NCBI GenBank assembly: GCA_033060915.1 | Contig: CM065377.1 | Location: 59,238,683 to 59,302,682 of the forward strand | Direction of reading: 5' to 3' | Length of the DNA: 64,000 nucleotides | DNA from: Euryodendron excelsum | Taxonomy: Eukaryota; Streptophyta; Magnoliopsida; Ericales; Pentaphylacaceae | In this document: piece by piece, positions 1-10,849 of the stretch | Layout: each line of letters starts with the position of its first letter | How positions within the stretch are numbered: the first letter of the stretch is position 1 | Made by a program: the position numbers and the translations under genes | The notes under the pieces: model-generated | The model's database searches: none | Told to the model about the DNA's origin: nothing | What the model saw: the letters and a program-made list of their open reading frames with translations, nothing else

Positions 1-418
1 CCCCACGCACATAGGATTGCAAAGTCCCAACCTACTTGTCTGAGGCATGAATATTGACATAGAACTCTTTAACGAGTTCATAACAAATAGACCTATCACA
101 AACCGCAAGACAAGTCCAACCCCACTTAGTGAAGTAGGCACTAATAAAAGTCTTAGTGAACTCATCAAGAAGAATTCCACGAGACACAAAAATAAGTCAA
201 GTCTTAAATGACCTATTAAAATGAGACTCAGCCTCAGAGCCAGGCCAAAAATGAGATATCACAAGAGATGGAGAGTCTCCCCCACGGCGAGAACTCGTAG
301 CACCAGGTGTGCCAGAGTGAGGGCGCTTGCTGGGGGAACCAATGGCCTACCAATCGCCTAGGGAACTTGAGGAACGGCGAGCTGGTGGGGTTTGAGGCCC
401 CTTCCATTTCCTAATCAT
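1..418 (-). pseudogene. Decayed retroelement ORF, 'putative plant transposon protein'-like fragment
   Basis: The minus strand has one continuous reading frame from an ATG at 418-416 to the window edge. It is broken only by TAG at 347-349, TGA at 197-199 and TAG at 32-34. The downstream part has the motifs LLDEFTKTF, KWGWTCLAV and ELVKEFYVNI. From memory these resemble the 'putative plant transposon protein' domain found in plant retrotransposons (the F-x-x-K/R-x-W block, then LV-x-EFY). A Ser/Arg/Pro-rich segment precedes it. The frame runs off the window, so the C terminus is not seen. It is not expressible as it stands. It may be the extra ORF of the minus-strand copia element whose pol lies at 5,280-7,985, because both share a strand and only an inserted LTR plus non-coding DNA separates them. 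That link is inference. Confidence 0.5.
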
Positions 419-1670
419 GATGCAAGATACGACACATGACAATAAAATAAAATAAAAAACACAATCAACCAGACGCACTAGTCTAACAATGACTGGTCCA
501 GAAGGAAACACAAAAGAACAACCACTAACCATTACAAACACCCACAAAGTTAGAGATCCAACCAACCCACAAACGAACCAAATAACGGCCCAGCAACCCA
601 ACCGAAGCCAAGCTAGGGTAGTAATGCCCTCTAACAGTGATTCGACAACCCACCGAGGTGTACATAACCACCAATAGACCCAAACAACCAATAATATGAA
701 AACCCCCCAAAAGAGCCAAAACCCTAGGGTTCGAGAATCACAAAAGAACAACAGAAAGGAGAATCAAAGAGAAGAAAGGGGATTACCTAAAAGATGGCCT
801 AAAAAAGATGACGAGGAATTAAGGAGAGAAGCTCGCTAGATCAAGGATGAAGAAGCGACCCAAAATCGCCTGTCGTTGAGGGCTCAAAAGAAGGTGAAAT
901 GACCCAAGAGGAAAAAACAAAAAATAAAAAAGAAGACCAGTCACTGGGATTAAAAGGGGCCATTAAGTTGACTTCACAGCCGCAAGAACCCGTGAGATCC
1001 AGCAACAAACGTCGCGGGATGTCGCGGCCTTAAGATCTCGCGAAGTCGCCTGAACCACAATAAAACATAAAGAACCAAAAGAAAAGACTTGCACAAAACA
1101 AATCTCCATATTCAAAGAACAACAAATGAAATTCAATATGCCTTAAGCGCGAATAAACCAACATCAAGTATGTTTAAAGATTGACCCAAAAGTAACTTAA
1201 TGGTTAATAATGATAAGAATCATACAAGCAACCAGGATAATGAGATGCAAGTCCGTCAATTAGATCAATGAGAATATAGACCTTAGAGCAAGATCAAGGT
1301 AGAGTTTATCATGAAAACCTCCTCTTAGACAAGAATGTTGTAGAAGTCAAACCCCCATGACATCCCAATCATAATATTTGAAGTATGTTTTTTCTATTCA
1401 GGATAGACTCTTCGATACTTCTTTTGAAGTTCCAACCCTATCTCTCCAAGTTAGAAACAGGAATTAAGCAAGTGGATGGTGGCTTTCACACACATGAGCA
1501 GGTAACCATCTTCTCTTGTCACATAACAAGGATAGCTTCTCACACTCACTGGTAGCCCTTTCCACCCAACACAAAACTATTTTGAATGAGTGAGTATACA
1601 AGTGAACAAGGTCAATCTAGACATTCCATGTACAAGAGAAATCATCCATGATGAGTGCTACAAAAAGATC
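419..1670. other. Non-coding retroelement-derived stretch
   Basis: No supported gene. On the minus strand the part at 720-900 reads like a plant leader (pyrimidine-rich, with a CTAGGGTTTT motif), which could be the leader of the ORF at 1-418. A GC-rich patch with GCGA/TCGC palindromes lies at about 985-1,055. The open frame at 347-751 is mostly hydrophobic residues from T/G-rich DNA and is not supported as a gene beyond the fragment listed above. Confidence 0.4.
1666..1670. repeat. Left 5-bp target duplication of Ogre-type LTR A
   Basis: AGATC immediately precedes TGTAAGCACC and reappears at 4,932-4,936 directly after the ending ACGACA. This fixes both ends of the insertion. Confidence 0.85.
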
Positions 1671-4600
1671 TGTAAGCACCCCATTTTTCCCGCTCAACAA
1701 TCTCCGATTCGTCCAGACTTATATTCAAGTCAATATGGATGCATTCCAGTTCAAACCAGTTTTCTAGACGTAATTTAATAAATCAATCGCTTCGCAGACC
1801 CGTTGGGCCAAATAGAGGCAAAATGACCAAAATTCTCTTGGGGCATTATCCGATCCAATTCCAATAAGCACGTCTTCTCAAAGATGGTAAGTCCTTGTTT
1901 TCAATCTCAATTCCAAGATTAAAATCCAATTCTAGTCCAGTTCTAGTTCAAATCAAATCTGGCAAGGTCTTTTGAGAAAGTTAATCCCTCAGACGGTAAG
2001 ACCCTCCAGCTTGGCATGTTTTCTGAAAAATTCTTTAAAACGATAAGTCCCTTCAAACCCGTCAACCGGGACAAGACTCCAAGTCCTCGAGATCGTAGAA
2101 CAGTTTACCTTTGGTGCTTGCTAGCCCGCCAATGAAAAAATGTCCGTTATTCGGCACGCCTTCCAAAAAAGTTGATTCCTCAAGTGATAAGTCCACTTAG
2201 CAGCTTCCCGAGATCAAGCAGTCTCCGGAATGATCACGAACAGTTAGAGTAACAAAAGTACTCGTAAACATCGCAATCGTCAGAGTGGCGGAAATACTCG
2301 TAAACAGGTCAACATTAGCAATTGCCAAAAAACCCCTTATGCCACAGGACTGAACACGCCTCTTAGCAGTGACACGTTTACCAAAGGACGAGATACCTTT
2401 GGAAACCAACTTATTACAGATCGTCAGAGTGATAGAAATACTCAAAACCTAGGTCAACACCAGTGCCTGTTAGCTCACTCCAGTGAAAAATGACCAAGCT
2501 GCCCTTAGGGCTTTTCTGGCACGCCTTTTTTAAGAAAGTACTTAAGTCCTCAAAGCGGTAAGTCCACCCTTCTAAGATTGTTCTAAGAGACAATCCAACA
2601 CGTTCAAGTACTTTCCAGTCGGTTTTGGGCCAATTCCGAGACAATCCGGTCAAAATGACTATTTTGCCCCTAGGCATCTGAGCGCCCTGGGAACCACACC
2701 GGCTTTGGGTATTAAATCGATAACCCTTCAGAGATGCATTTAATAGTATTCACGATCGTTCAATATATTTTTGGGTCATTCCGAGTCAGTCCGGCAAACC
2801 TGATGTAAAATGACCGTTTTGCCCCTGGTGGGCCGGTCGCCTTTTCCAATCACGCCGGTTCTGGGTATCAAACTGGAAAAATCTGAGAATATTCTCAGTA
2901 ATATTTCCAAGCCTCAAGCCTTCTTTCGGGACATTCCAAGTCCATCCCGACAGCTTTTCGGCCCTATTGACCGTTTTGCCCCTAATAGCCTAGTTAACCC
3001 TTCCAACACATCCCGATATCATTTTTCAAGTCTACTACCTCCAAGACACTATTCTAAGGGTTCTTGTCCCTTTCCAGCCCTCTGGGCCATTCCCGCCCCT
3101 TTAAACCATTCCCGGACATTCCGGAGTCACTCCTAGTGAAACCAGGCTAAAAATTGCATAATAATCACTAGTACAGGCGCCCAAATCTTTGAAAGATACG
3201 TTGCTTGCCGACCTTAAAAGTTTTCTAAATAGTACGAGTGTAAATTTTTGTCTGGCGCCACTGCAGCAGGCGCCAGTTCAGTTTTCTGTCTATAAATACA
3301 AAGCTTCCTCCAGCGTGAAAAGGATCCGCAAACTCAGTCCAAAAACTCTACTTTTTGAATTACAAAGCTCGAAGCCCTTCCAAACCCTAGCTTTCTTTAA
3401 GTTCTCCAAACCCTAGCATCCATATGCAAAATCTTAGCCCCCATACACTAAAACCTAGCATACATACACTCATATACTAGCCTCTGAAGCCTCCATTGGA
3501 GACTTGAAGTGCTACTACTTGGAAGCTCTTGAAGACCGAAGTAAAACAAAGTAAATAAAGCAAGCAAAACGAAGAAGAAACAAGGTAGGCTTCCTATTTA
3601 TGTTTATGCAATTTTTCCCTCTCTTTTCTCTCTCCTGACCCACTTGGGTTCTCTTCTATTTTAATCCACATCTTCTACCCTCCCCCATTTCATGCATGCT
3701 TAAAACAAGGGACTCCTCGGTTCATGTGTAGGATTAGGCTATTGAAGGTCACCGTGTCGGGGGCTTTCTCTTAGTCCAACCGGAGACCACATGGGTTCGG
3801 CCCCCTTGATTATGTGGTGAATCCTTTAACTTTGTATGTTCACGACCCCAACTTGCATTATGCATATCATGAATATGCATCTCTCCAAAAATCGTTTTCA
3901 AACTTATTTTCAAAACTTGCATCGAAAATCATTTTCAAAACTATTATTAAATCTTCTTTTTCCAAACTTGTTTTCAAAATCACAATCCTAAGGTGATTCT
4001 AGCATTTCCATGTTTATGGTTGCTTTAGGAAAGTGTTACATTTAAAGTGGCTTTCATGGTCCATATTTTCAAATCTCTATTGTTTTCAAAATCACAATCC
4101 TAGAATGATTCTAATCTTCTTACGGTTAAAATCGTTTTAGGAAAGTGAGATATTTTTAGAAGCTGGCAAAAGTCCACATTCAAATCCGCTTCCAAATTGC
4201 TTTTTAAACTTACTTTCAAAAATCTCTTTTTAAATCCTCTCAAAAATCTCTTTTTAAACTTTCAATTTCAAAAATCTATTTTCAAATCTCTATTTTCAAT
4301 TTCTAAAACTTTCTTTCAAAATCAAATCTATTTTTTTTAAATCCATTTCAAAATCAAATCTTTCTTTTCAAATCTACTTTCAAAGTCAAATTAAATTCTC
4401 GCACTTGCATTATCATGCATCATGTCAACTTCTTTTTTCAAATCAAGTGGATAGTTTTGGACATTTATCAATCAAAGATTCTGAATGAGTGAACCTAGGG
4501 TGAATAGACATGTAGATATCGCAAGGGCGAGGTAGGGTGATGGTTTAGTGCATCTTCCCTATACATAATCAACGTCTAAACCTAGATCACTGTTTTCAAA

Positions 4601-4931
4601 TACCAAATAGAGTTATTTTCAAAAAATGGCTTAAATATTTTCACAGGTTGCCAAACAACCTCTTTTCTTAAAACCCTCTCTTGAGGAAGTTTTCAAAATT
4701 GTTTTCAAAAACCCTAAGTGTAATCTTCGGATTATACTTAGTTTGAGGTGACCTAACTCACTTTAATCAAGTTAGGTGGCGACTCCAAATCTTTTCCAAA
4801 AGCCCTTATTCAAATCAAATTTTCAATTCAAACCTAGTCGCACTCGTCCTTTTAGGAGGATGAGTTCTAACAAGAGAGCACTGAGTTTTTCTCATTTGTT
4901 TTTTTCGGGTGCGAAAAATCGAGGCACGACA
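1671..4931 (+). mobile_element. Solo LTR A, Ogre/Tat-type Ty3-gypsy (3,261 bp)
   Basis: The element starts TGTAAGCACC, ends GGCACGACA, and is flanked by the 5-bp duplication AGATC. It has no PBS, gag or pol and no second LTR, so it behaves as a solo LTR. Its order of parts matches LTRs B and C. First come degenerate units built round 'aaatgaccgttttgcccct' (about 1,815-2,985), then GGCGCC palindromes and a TATA box, then a T/C/A-rich tract. The block GGTGGCGACTCC lies near the end. Very long LTRs with these motifs are typical of the Ogre/Tat lineage; that attribution is from memory. It is shorter than B and C mainly because its G-poor tract is short (about 4,150-4,450). It probably inserted into the minus-strand copia element that resumes at 4,937. 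Confidence 0.8.
3176..3298 (+). promoter_or_regulatory. LTR A core promoter: GGCGCC palindromes and TATA box
   Basis: TATAAATA lies at 3,291-3,298. Perfect GGCGCC palindromes lie at 3,176-3,181, 3,254-3,259 and 3,269-3,274. LTRs B and C have the same arrangement. This marks the likely U3/R boundary. Confidence 0.6.
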
Positions 4932-4936
4932 AGATC

Positions 4937-5279
4937 ACAAAAAAAATGGGTCCCATATTTTAAGAGATCTCATGAGGTGAGCACCAAATAAGCATAGAGC
5001 ACGAGTATGACTGGAATCATCAAAGTCACGTGAATCACTAATATACAAGCAAAGATGCATACAAGAATCAATTTAGAACATGCTCATACTTCTAGTATTT
5101 CATAGAAAGTACTTTAAACAGGAGACAAATAGGCCAAGTGCAAGCCAAAACAAAAAACACACACAGCCAACATTAAACACAACACACACGAAACAAGACT
5201 TGAGATAAGATGAAACAATAAAAGCACTCAAACGAGGACCCCAACAAGAAAAGACTACTGGAGAGAGTACACTCCTAGG
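4937..5279 (-). other. Copia 3' non-coding region downstream of pol
   Basis: The sequence lies between the right target duplication of LTR A and the end of the copia pol frame. No gene is seen on either strand. No second copy of the copia LTR at 15,896-16,857 was recognised here, so the 3' LTR is missing, lies elsewhere or has decayed beyond recognition. Confidence 0.4.
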
Positions 5280-5806
5280 GATTTCCTCAAAAAATCAAAC
5301 CTAAGAGTATCAAGAGGCTTAGTGAACAAATTAGCAAGTTGGTTTTTTGTAGCAATATGTTCCAAAGAAATAACTTAATCTTCAACCAACTCACAAATAA
5401 AATGATAACGAATATCAATATGTTTAGTACGAGAATGCTGCACAGGATTCTTAGATATACTAATTGCACTCATATAATCACAAAATAAAGTCATGACATT
5501 CTGTTCTAAGCCATAATCACACAACATCTGTTTCATCCACAAGAGCTGAATACAACAGCTTCCAACAACTATGTATTCTGCCTCAGTAGTGGACAAAGAG
5601 ATGGCATTCTACTTTTTACTATGCCAAGTAACAAGGTTATTACCTACATAAAAACACCCAACAAAGGTGCTCTTACGATCATCGGTAGACCCTGCCCAAT
5701 CTGTATCAGTATAACCTGTAATATCTGCATTAGTGTTCAAGGTAAACCAAATACCATTCCTTAGAGTACCATTTACATATTTAATGATTCTTTTAACAGC
5801 AAACAA
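5280..5806 (-). pseudogene. Copia RNase H, decayed
   Basis: This is the RNase H region of a Ty1-copia polyprotein, which removes the RNA strand of the cDNA hybrid. Visible landmarks in order are GYTDTDWAGSTDDRKST, the GNNLVTWHSKK block, the STTEAEYIVVGS motif and HIDIRYHFI. A typical copia C-terminal block, QLANLFTKPLD, follows in frame after a TAA. Two frames are needed, with a break at about 5,600. The RKST and STTEAEY signatures and the gag type suggest a Sirevirus-like element. It continues the RT segment upstream and cannot make a full protein. Confidence 0.8.
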
Positions 5807-6799
5807 ATGTGACTCTTTGGGACAAGCCTGAAACTAGCACAAACACTAACACTAAATGCAATGTCAGGTCTACTAGCAGTTAAATAAAGTAAAGTACCAA
5901 TCATGCTCCTATGCAAGGTTTGATCAACATCTTTGCCTGAAACATCCTTGCTAAGCTTAAAACTAGTACTCATAGGAGTCCTAGCATGCTTAGTATTTTC
6001 CAAGCAAAATTTCTTCACTAAGTCTCTAGCATATTTGGACTGAGAAATAAAGATCCCTTGATCCATCTGCTTAACTTGCAAACCTAGGAAGTAATTTAAC
6101 TCACCCATCATCCTCATTTCAAATTGACTTTCCATATGTTCAGAAAAATTATGAACAAACTTTTCAGAAGTAGAACCAAACACAATGTCATCCACATATA
6201 TTTAAGCAATAAGAATGTGTTTTGATTCTTTCTTAATAAACAAAGTCTTATTAACTCCCTCTCAAGAGAAGCCAGACTCTAGCAAAAAAGTAGTCAACCT
6301 CTCATACCAAGCTCGAGGAGCTTGTTTCAACCCATACAAAGCTTTCTTAAGCTTGTACATATGATCAGGATGCTTAAGGTCCTCAAACCCTTTAGGTTGT
6401 TCAACATAGGCTTCTTGTTGAAGAATATCATTAAAGAAAGCATTTTTCACATCCATCTAGTGAAGTCTAAAGTCTAGATGACAAGCCATGGCAAGTAAAA
6501 TGCGAACAGACTCCAACCTTACAACAGGCGCAAAGGTCTTATCAAAGTCTATTCTTTTAATTTGAATGTAGCACTATGCTAAGCCTTGCCTTATTTCTAG
6601 TGATAGTGTCATAGTCATCAAATTTATTCTTAAATATCCATTTAGAACATATCACATTGACATGCTTTGATCTAGGCACAAGAGTCCACACATCATTTCG
6701 CACAAATTGACTCAACTCATCATGCATAGCAGTTATCCGATATTCATCATTCAATGCTTCTTTAACATTCTTAGGCTCAAATGTAGAAATATAACACAT
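5773..6799 (-). pseudogene. Copia reverse transcriptase, decayed
   Basis: Three minus-strand segments form the RT domain (PF07727 type). The first (6,799-6,557) has the N-terminal KWIFKNKFD block. The second (6,456-6,262) has MDVKNAFFN, then [10 protein letters not shown] and [15 protein letters not shown]. The third (6,195-5,773) has the catalytic YVDD box and GELNYFLGLQV. A TAA at 6,202-6,204 sits two codons before YVDD, where copia elements usually have a Gln or similar residue. That stop could arise from CAA by C-to-T change. Further frame breaks lie near 6,240 and 6,500. In life the enzyme would copy element RNA in virus-like particles; this copy is dead. Confidence 0.85.
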
Positions 6800-6959
6800 G
6801 TAATTTACCTCATTTCTTACCTAACGCCTTGTCTTCATAGGCTCATTACATTTACGATTACTTGATCCATTGGATGATTTAGTTTCACTCTTGATGAGGG
6901 TTCTAGTGTCACTTCTTGCTCAGTTTCAGACTAATCACTTTTAATCTCCTCCACTATGG

Positions 6960-7985
6960 TCACCTTTTTTGAGTTCTTGATTCATCCACGATAGGCTTAC
7001 TACCTACATCACACTTTTCATCAAAAGAGGGATCAATAGGTATCTCTAAATCATCAATTACACCATTAATCATAGTTAATGTGAGCAAATTAAATACACA
7101 ATAAGCTCTACTATTGATATAATACTCAAGAAATACTCCTTCATCGCTTTGAGAGTTAAACTTACCCAACTACTCTCTATCTCTTAGGCTATAGAATTTA
7201 CTCCCAAATACTCGAAAGTACTTAACATTAGGCTTTTTACCTTTCAAAACTCATAGGGAGTCTACTTGGTACTAACTCTCAAGTAGACATGATTGATAGT
7301 ATAACATGCAATGTTTACTGCTTTAAGCCAGAATTTTTGAGGAATCTTCTTGCCATAAAGCATAACCCTGACTATCTCTTGAATGACTATATTCTTTCTC
7401 TCTACTACTCCATTTTGTTGTAGAGTATTTGGGGCTAAAAACTCATGTCTTATACCCTGTTCATCACAAAAGTTAGCAAACTCAGAGTTTTCGAACTCTC
7501 TACCATGATCACTTCGGATTCTACGACTATAACCAATTTTTGTGCCCTTCTCCACTTGCAATCTCAAACACAAGGCTTTGAACACAGAGAAGGTGTTAGA
7601 TTTTTCTCTAATAAAATCAGTCCAAGTAAACCTAGAGAAATCATCAACTGCCACAAAAATATATATATTTACCTCCTATACTTTCTGTTCAAGTAGGACC
7701 CATAAGATTCATATGAACAAGTTCGATAGGTTTAGAGGTGTATATCTGCTCAACTTTCTTGTGTGTGAATTTAATTTGTTTTCCCAATTGGCATGGTCCA
7801 CAGACACAATTTGTAAGTTTTTCAAGTTTTGAAATTCCATGGATGAGTTCTGAACTGGAAAGTCTAGACAAATTATTAAAGTTCACATAGCCAAGTCTTT
7901 GATGCCACAGTTCAGTCTCATCAAGTTTAGTAGAATTGCATGTGATACCATTCTCAGATGTAATCCTATAGCAATTGTCAGTGGT
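6960..7985 (-). pseudogene. Copia GAG-pre-integrase and integrase, decayed
   Basis: The minus-strand frame from 7,985 down carries the pre-integrase zinc-binding block: LWHQRLGYVN, then a CGPCQLGKQ cysteine pair. The integrase core follows (7,654-7,262) with the DDE pattern: Asp in MAVDDFSRFTW, Asp in RSDHGREFEN and Glu in NGVVERKN. The SH3-like tail (7,169-6,960) has GKFNSQSDEGVFL. The order protease, integrase, RT, RNase H defines Ty1-copia. The frame is cut at 7,985 by LTR B and resumes at 13,498. Removing LTR B and one GTGGT copy joins the two sides in frame. Later frame breaks near 7,680 and 7,200 make it non-functional. Confidence 0.85.
7981..7985. repeat. Left 5-bp target duplication of LTR B
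   Basis: GTGGT precedes TGTAAGCACC here and follows GCGCGACA at 13,493-13,497. Confidence 0.9.
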
Positions 7986-8671
7986 TGTAAGCACCTCATT
8001 TTTGCCCGCTCGGCAATCTCCGAGCTGACCAAGCTCACGTTCGCACATCACATGCATATTTAGACTCTAAGCCCACCTTTTAAACTTGAATTTAGTCCAC
8101 CAGTCGCTTCTCGGACCCGTAGGGCCCACTTGAAGCTAAATGACAGTTTTGCCCCTAGTGGGCCGGTCTCCTTTTTCGACCACAACGGCTCTGGGTATCA
8201 AACCGGTAACCTTCCTAGAATGCTTCTTATAGTATTCCCAACCTCCTTTTATCTTTCTGGATCATTCTGAGTCAGTTCCGGCCAACCCGGTGCGAAATGA
8301 CCGTTTTGCCCCTGGTGGGCCGGTCTCCTTTTCCAACCACGCCGGCTATAGAAATCAAACCGGCAACCTCTGGGAACATTCTGAATAATGTTTTCAGATC
8401 CCAAGTCTTCTTCCGGGACAGTCCAAGTTTGTCTCGGCAGTTTCCTGGTCCGATTGACCGTTTTGCCCCTAAAGGCCCGGTCAACCTTTCTAACACATCT
8501 TATCCTCACTTTTCAAGTCAAATACCTCCAGGACACTATTTTAAGTGTTCCTGCTCTTTTCTGGCCTTCCGGGTCATTCCCGACTCCTTCAAATCATTCC
8601 CGGACTTTCCGGAGCCACTCCTAGTGAAGCCAGGCTAAAAATTGCATGGTAGTCACTAGTACAGGCGCCCA

Positions 8672-8844
8672 AATCTAGTCAAAGATACGTTGCTTGCCGA
8701 CCTTAAACATTTTTTAAATGGTTGGTGCCACTAGAAGTGGCACCAAGCCAAAAAATGGCATTGCGCCACTCCTAATGGCGCTAGTGTAAACTTTGGCCTG
8801 GCGCCACTGCAACAGGCGCCAGTGTTGTCCAACCTCTATAAATA
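8672..8844 (+). promoter_or_regulatory. LTR B core promoter: palindromes and TATA box
   Basis: TATAAATA lies at 8,837-8,844. Upstream are paired inverted phrases (GGTGCCAC with GTGGCACC, GCGCCACT with AATGGCGC) and two GGCGCC sites. This is the same promoter layout as in LTRs A and C. Confidence 0.55.
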
Positions 8845-9114
8845 CAGAGCCTCTTCCAACGTGAAAAGGATCCTCAAACTCAACCTAAAAATCATATATT
8901 TCGATATACAGAGCTCGTGGACCCTAAAAACCCTAGCTTTCTTAGGTTTCCCAAACCCTAGCCACTATACACTAAATCCTAGCCTCCTATACACTCATAC
9001 ACACTCTCATACACTCATACATTAACCTCCAGACCTCCTTTGAAGACTTGAAGAGCTGCAATCTAAAGTTTGAAGACAACTCTTGAAGACTGAAGGTGAA
9101 GATCAAGACGAAGA

Positions 9115-10518
9115 TGATTACTCTTAGAAATAGTAATCTTTTGGCTTAAATTGTTAGTTGATTAGTTGAAGTTAGTGTTAATTTAGTATTCTAACTCCTA
9201 AAACGCGTTAAAACTATTTTTGTACACTTCTTGCAGGAATTAGAGCTTAAACTAAGGCAAATGGGCAAATGTTGGGGTGACCGATCGATCGGTGATCCTC
9301 TATTTGACCTTCTACAGCAAACTTCAGAGAGGGCGTTTTTCCGATCGATCGGTCATTCGATCGGTGACGTCGGAATTTCCTCAACAGACTACAAAGAAGC
9401 GAACTTCAGAGGGGTCGGTTTTGCGATCGATCGAGCATTCGATCGCCTGGACCATTCGATTGGGCGATCGATCGGTGTGTACAGACTCTGTTTTTCTATA
9501 GAGTATAAAAGCTGTATGTTCGAGACAAAAAGGATATAGGTCATTTTCTGCAGAATCTGGACGGGAAAGAAGCTCCAAAAAGTGGATTTTTGTTATCTTG
9601 TAAGGTTTTTAGTTAGATCTACTCTTAATGCTTTGTATTTAATGTCATTTATTGCTTTTGAATCATTGTAAATGAATGCTTGATATATATATATATATAT
9701 GAAGTGAATGATTTTCTCTCATTTTCTTGCCACTTTCCCTTATTTTCTTAGTAACCAAACACTAGTTCTATATAGTTTAATGGTAGATTTGTCTTATTTT
9801 ATGCTCCTTGACATAGATTCTAGTAGCTAAATACCTCTTGGATGTGGTTGTGAAAATCCACCAAGGATCTTCAAAGGGTTGAAAATGGGTTGTATGAACT
9901 TTAAAGTCATATCCTCAAAATTATATGGTTTCATTTGATTTAGTATGAGATTCATTAGAAAAACTTAAATTCATAACCCTTTGGCAATATTTATGCACAA
10001 ATCAATATTTGGTATAGTTATTGCACATGTTTAAGGTTTGATTTTAGAGTACCAATTATAGATTCCCTCTTTATGCTCAATCAAACAAAACCCACATTTT
10101 TATAGTCGACACTTTCCGAATCAAGAATCCAAAGTGTGATTCTTGATTTGAGTTATAAACCTCTTATTGGAAACCCTTGTTGTGAATTGGTGGATCAAAA
10201 TAACCATGTCCAAGCTTTTTTCCTTAATTACATAAAACTAGCTTTTGTTGTCTTTATTATTCACTAAATTATTGCATGAAGCATAGAACCACCATCATCT
10301 CAAAACCAACATATTTTCGGTCTCTTTTATGTTAAGAAAAGATAAGAATTTTCATTTGCAATCCATTCAGATAAGTACCCGTGCTAGTTGAGCTTTGTTA
10401 CTATATTTGCAGAATTCCCTTGGGAGAGAATGACACCGGATCCTCCGGTTTTACTATAAGCGCGACCTCCGTACCCTTGCAGAGTGACTCCAGTTGAAGC
10501 ACATCTGGAGGTGTGTCA
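9115..10518 (+). mobile_element. Solo LTR X1 nested in LTR B (1,404 bp)
   Basis: Starts TGATTACTC, ends GTGTGTCA, and is flanked by the 5-bp duplication GAAGA (9,110-9,114 and 10,519-10,523). The homologous site in LTR C (minus strand, near 33,290) has a single uninterrupted GAAGA followed by the same flank, so it is the empty site. The 5' end and general layout match the LTRs at 20,019-21,154 and 23,098-24,514: TGATT start, a GC-palindrome patch, a TATA-like box, then an A/T-rich tail with a 'cttgatttgagttat' phrase. No coding region is present. The family is probably the gypsy-type element whose internal part survives at 18,549-20,018. Confidence 0.8.
9278..9510 (+). promoter_or_regulatory. 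CGATCG palindrome cluster and TATA box of LTR X1
   Basis: At least six CGATCG-containing palindromes, several extended as CGATCGATCG or CCGATCGATCGG, lie between 9,278 and 9,476. TATAAAA follows at 9,504-9,510. The equivalent zone of related LTRs has different palindromes. Confidence 0.5.
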
Positions 10519-10849
10519 GAAGACCGAAGACCGAAGAAAGCAAGGCGCGCAAAATAACAAAACATACGGTAGGCTCCCTATTTAAATTTCCGCACTTCCC
10601 CCCTCTCTCTTTTCTCTCCTAACCCACTTAGGTTTTTCTCTATTTTAATCCCCTATCTCTTTTCCCCCCTTTCTTTGCATGCTTGAAACAAGGGGATTCC
10701 CGGTCCATGTGTAGGATTGGGCTATTGGAGAGTCACCGTGTCGGGGGCTTTCTTCTAGTCTAACCAGAGACCACGTGGGTCCGGCCCCCTTGATTATATG
10801 GTGAAGCCTTAGCCTTGTATGTTCACGACCCCAAAATTGCATTATACAT

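Noticed and set aside
347..751. 134-codon minus-strand frame with many hydrophobic residues
   Set aside because: It comes from T/G-rich leader-like DNA. Only the last part (418-347) belongs to the retroelement frame. No membrane-protein family is recognisable.
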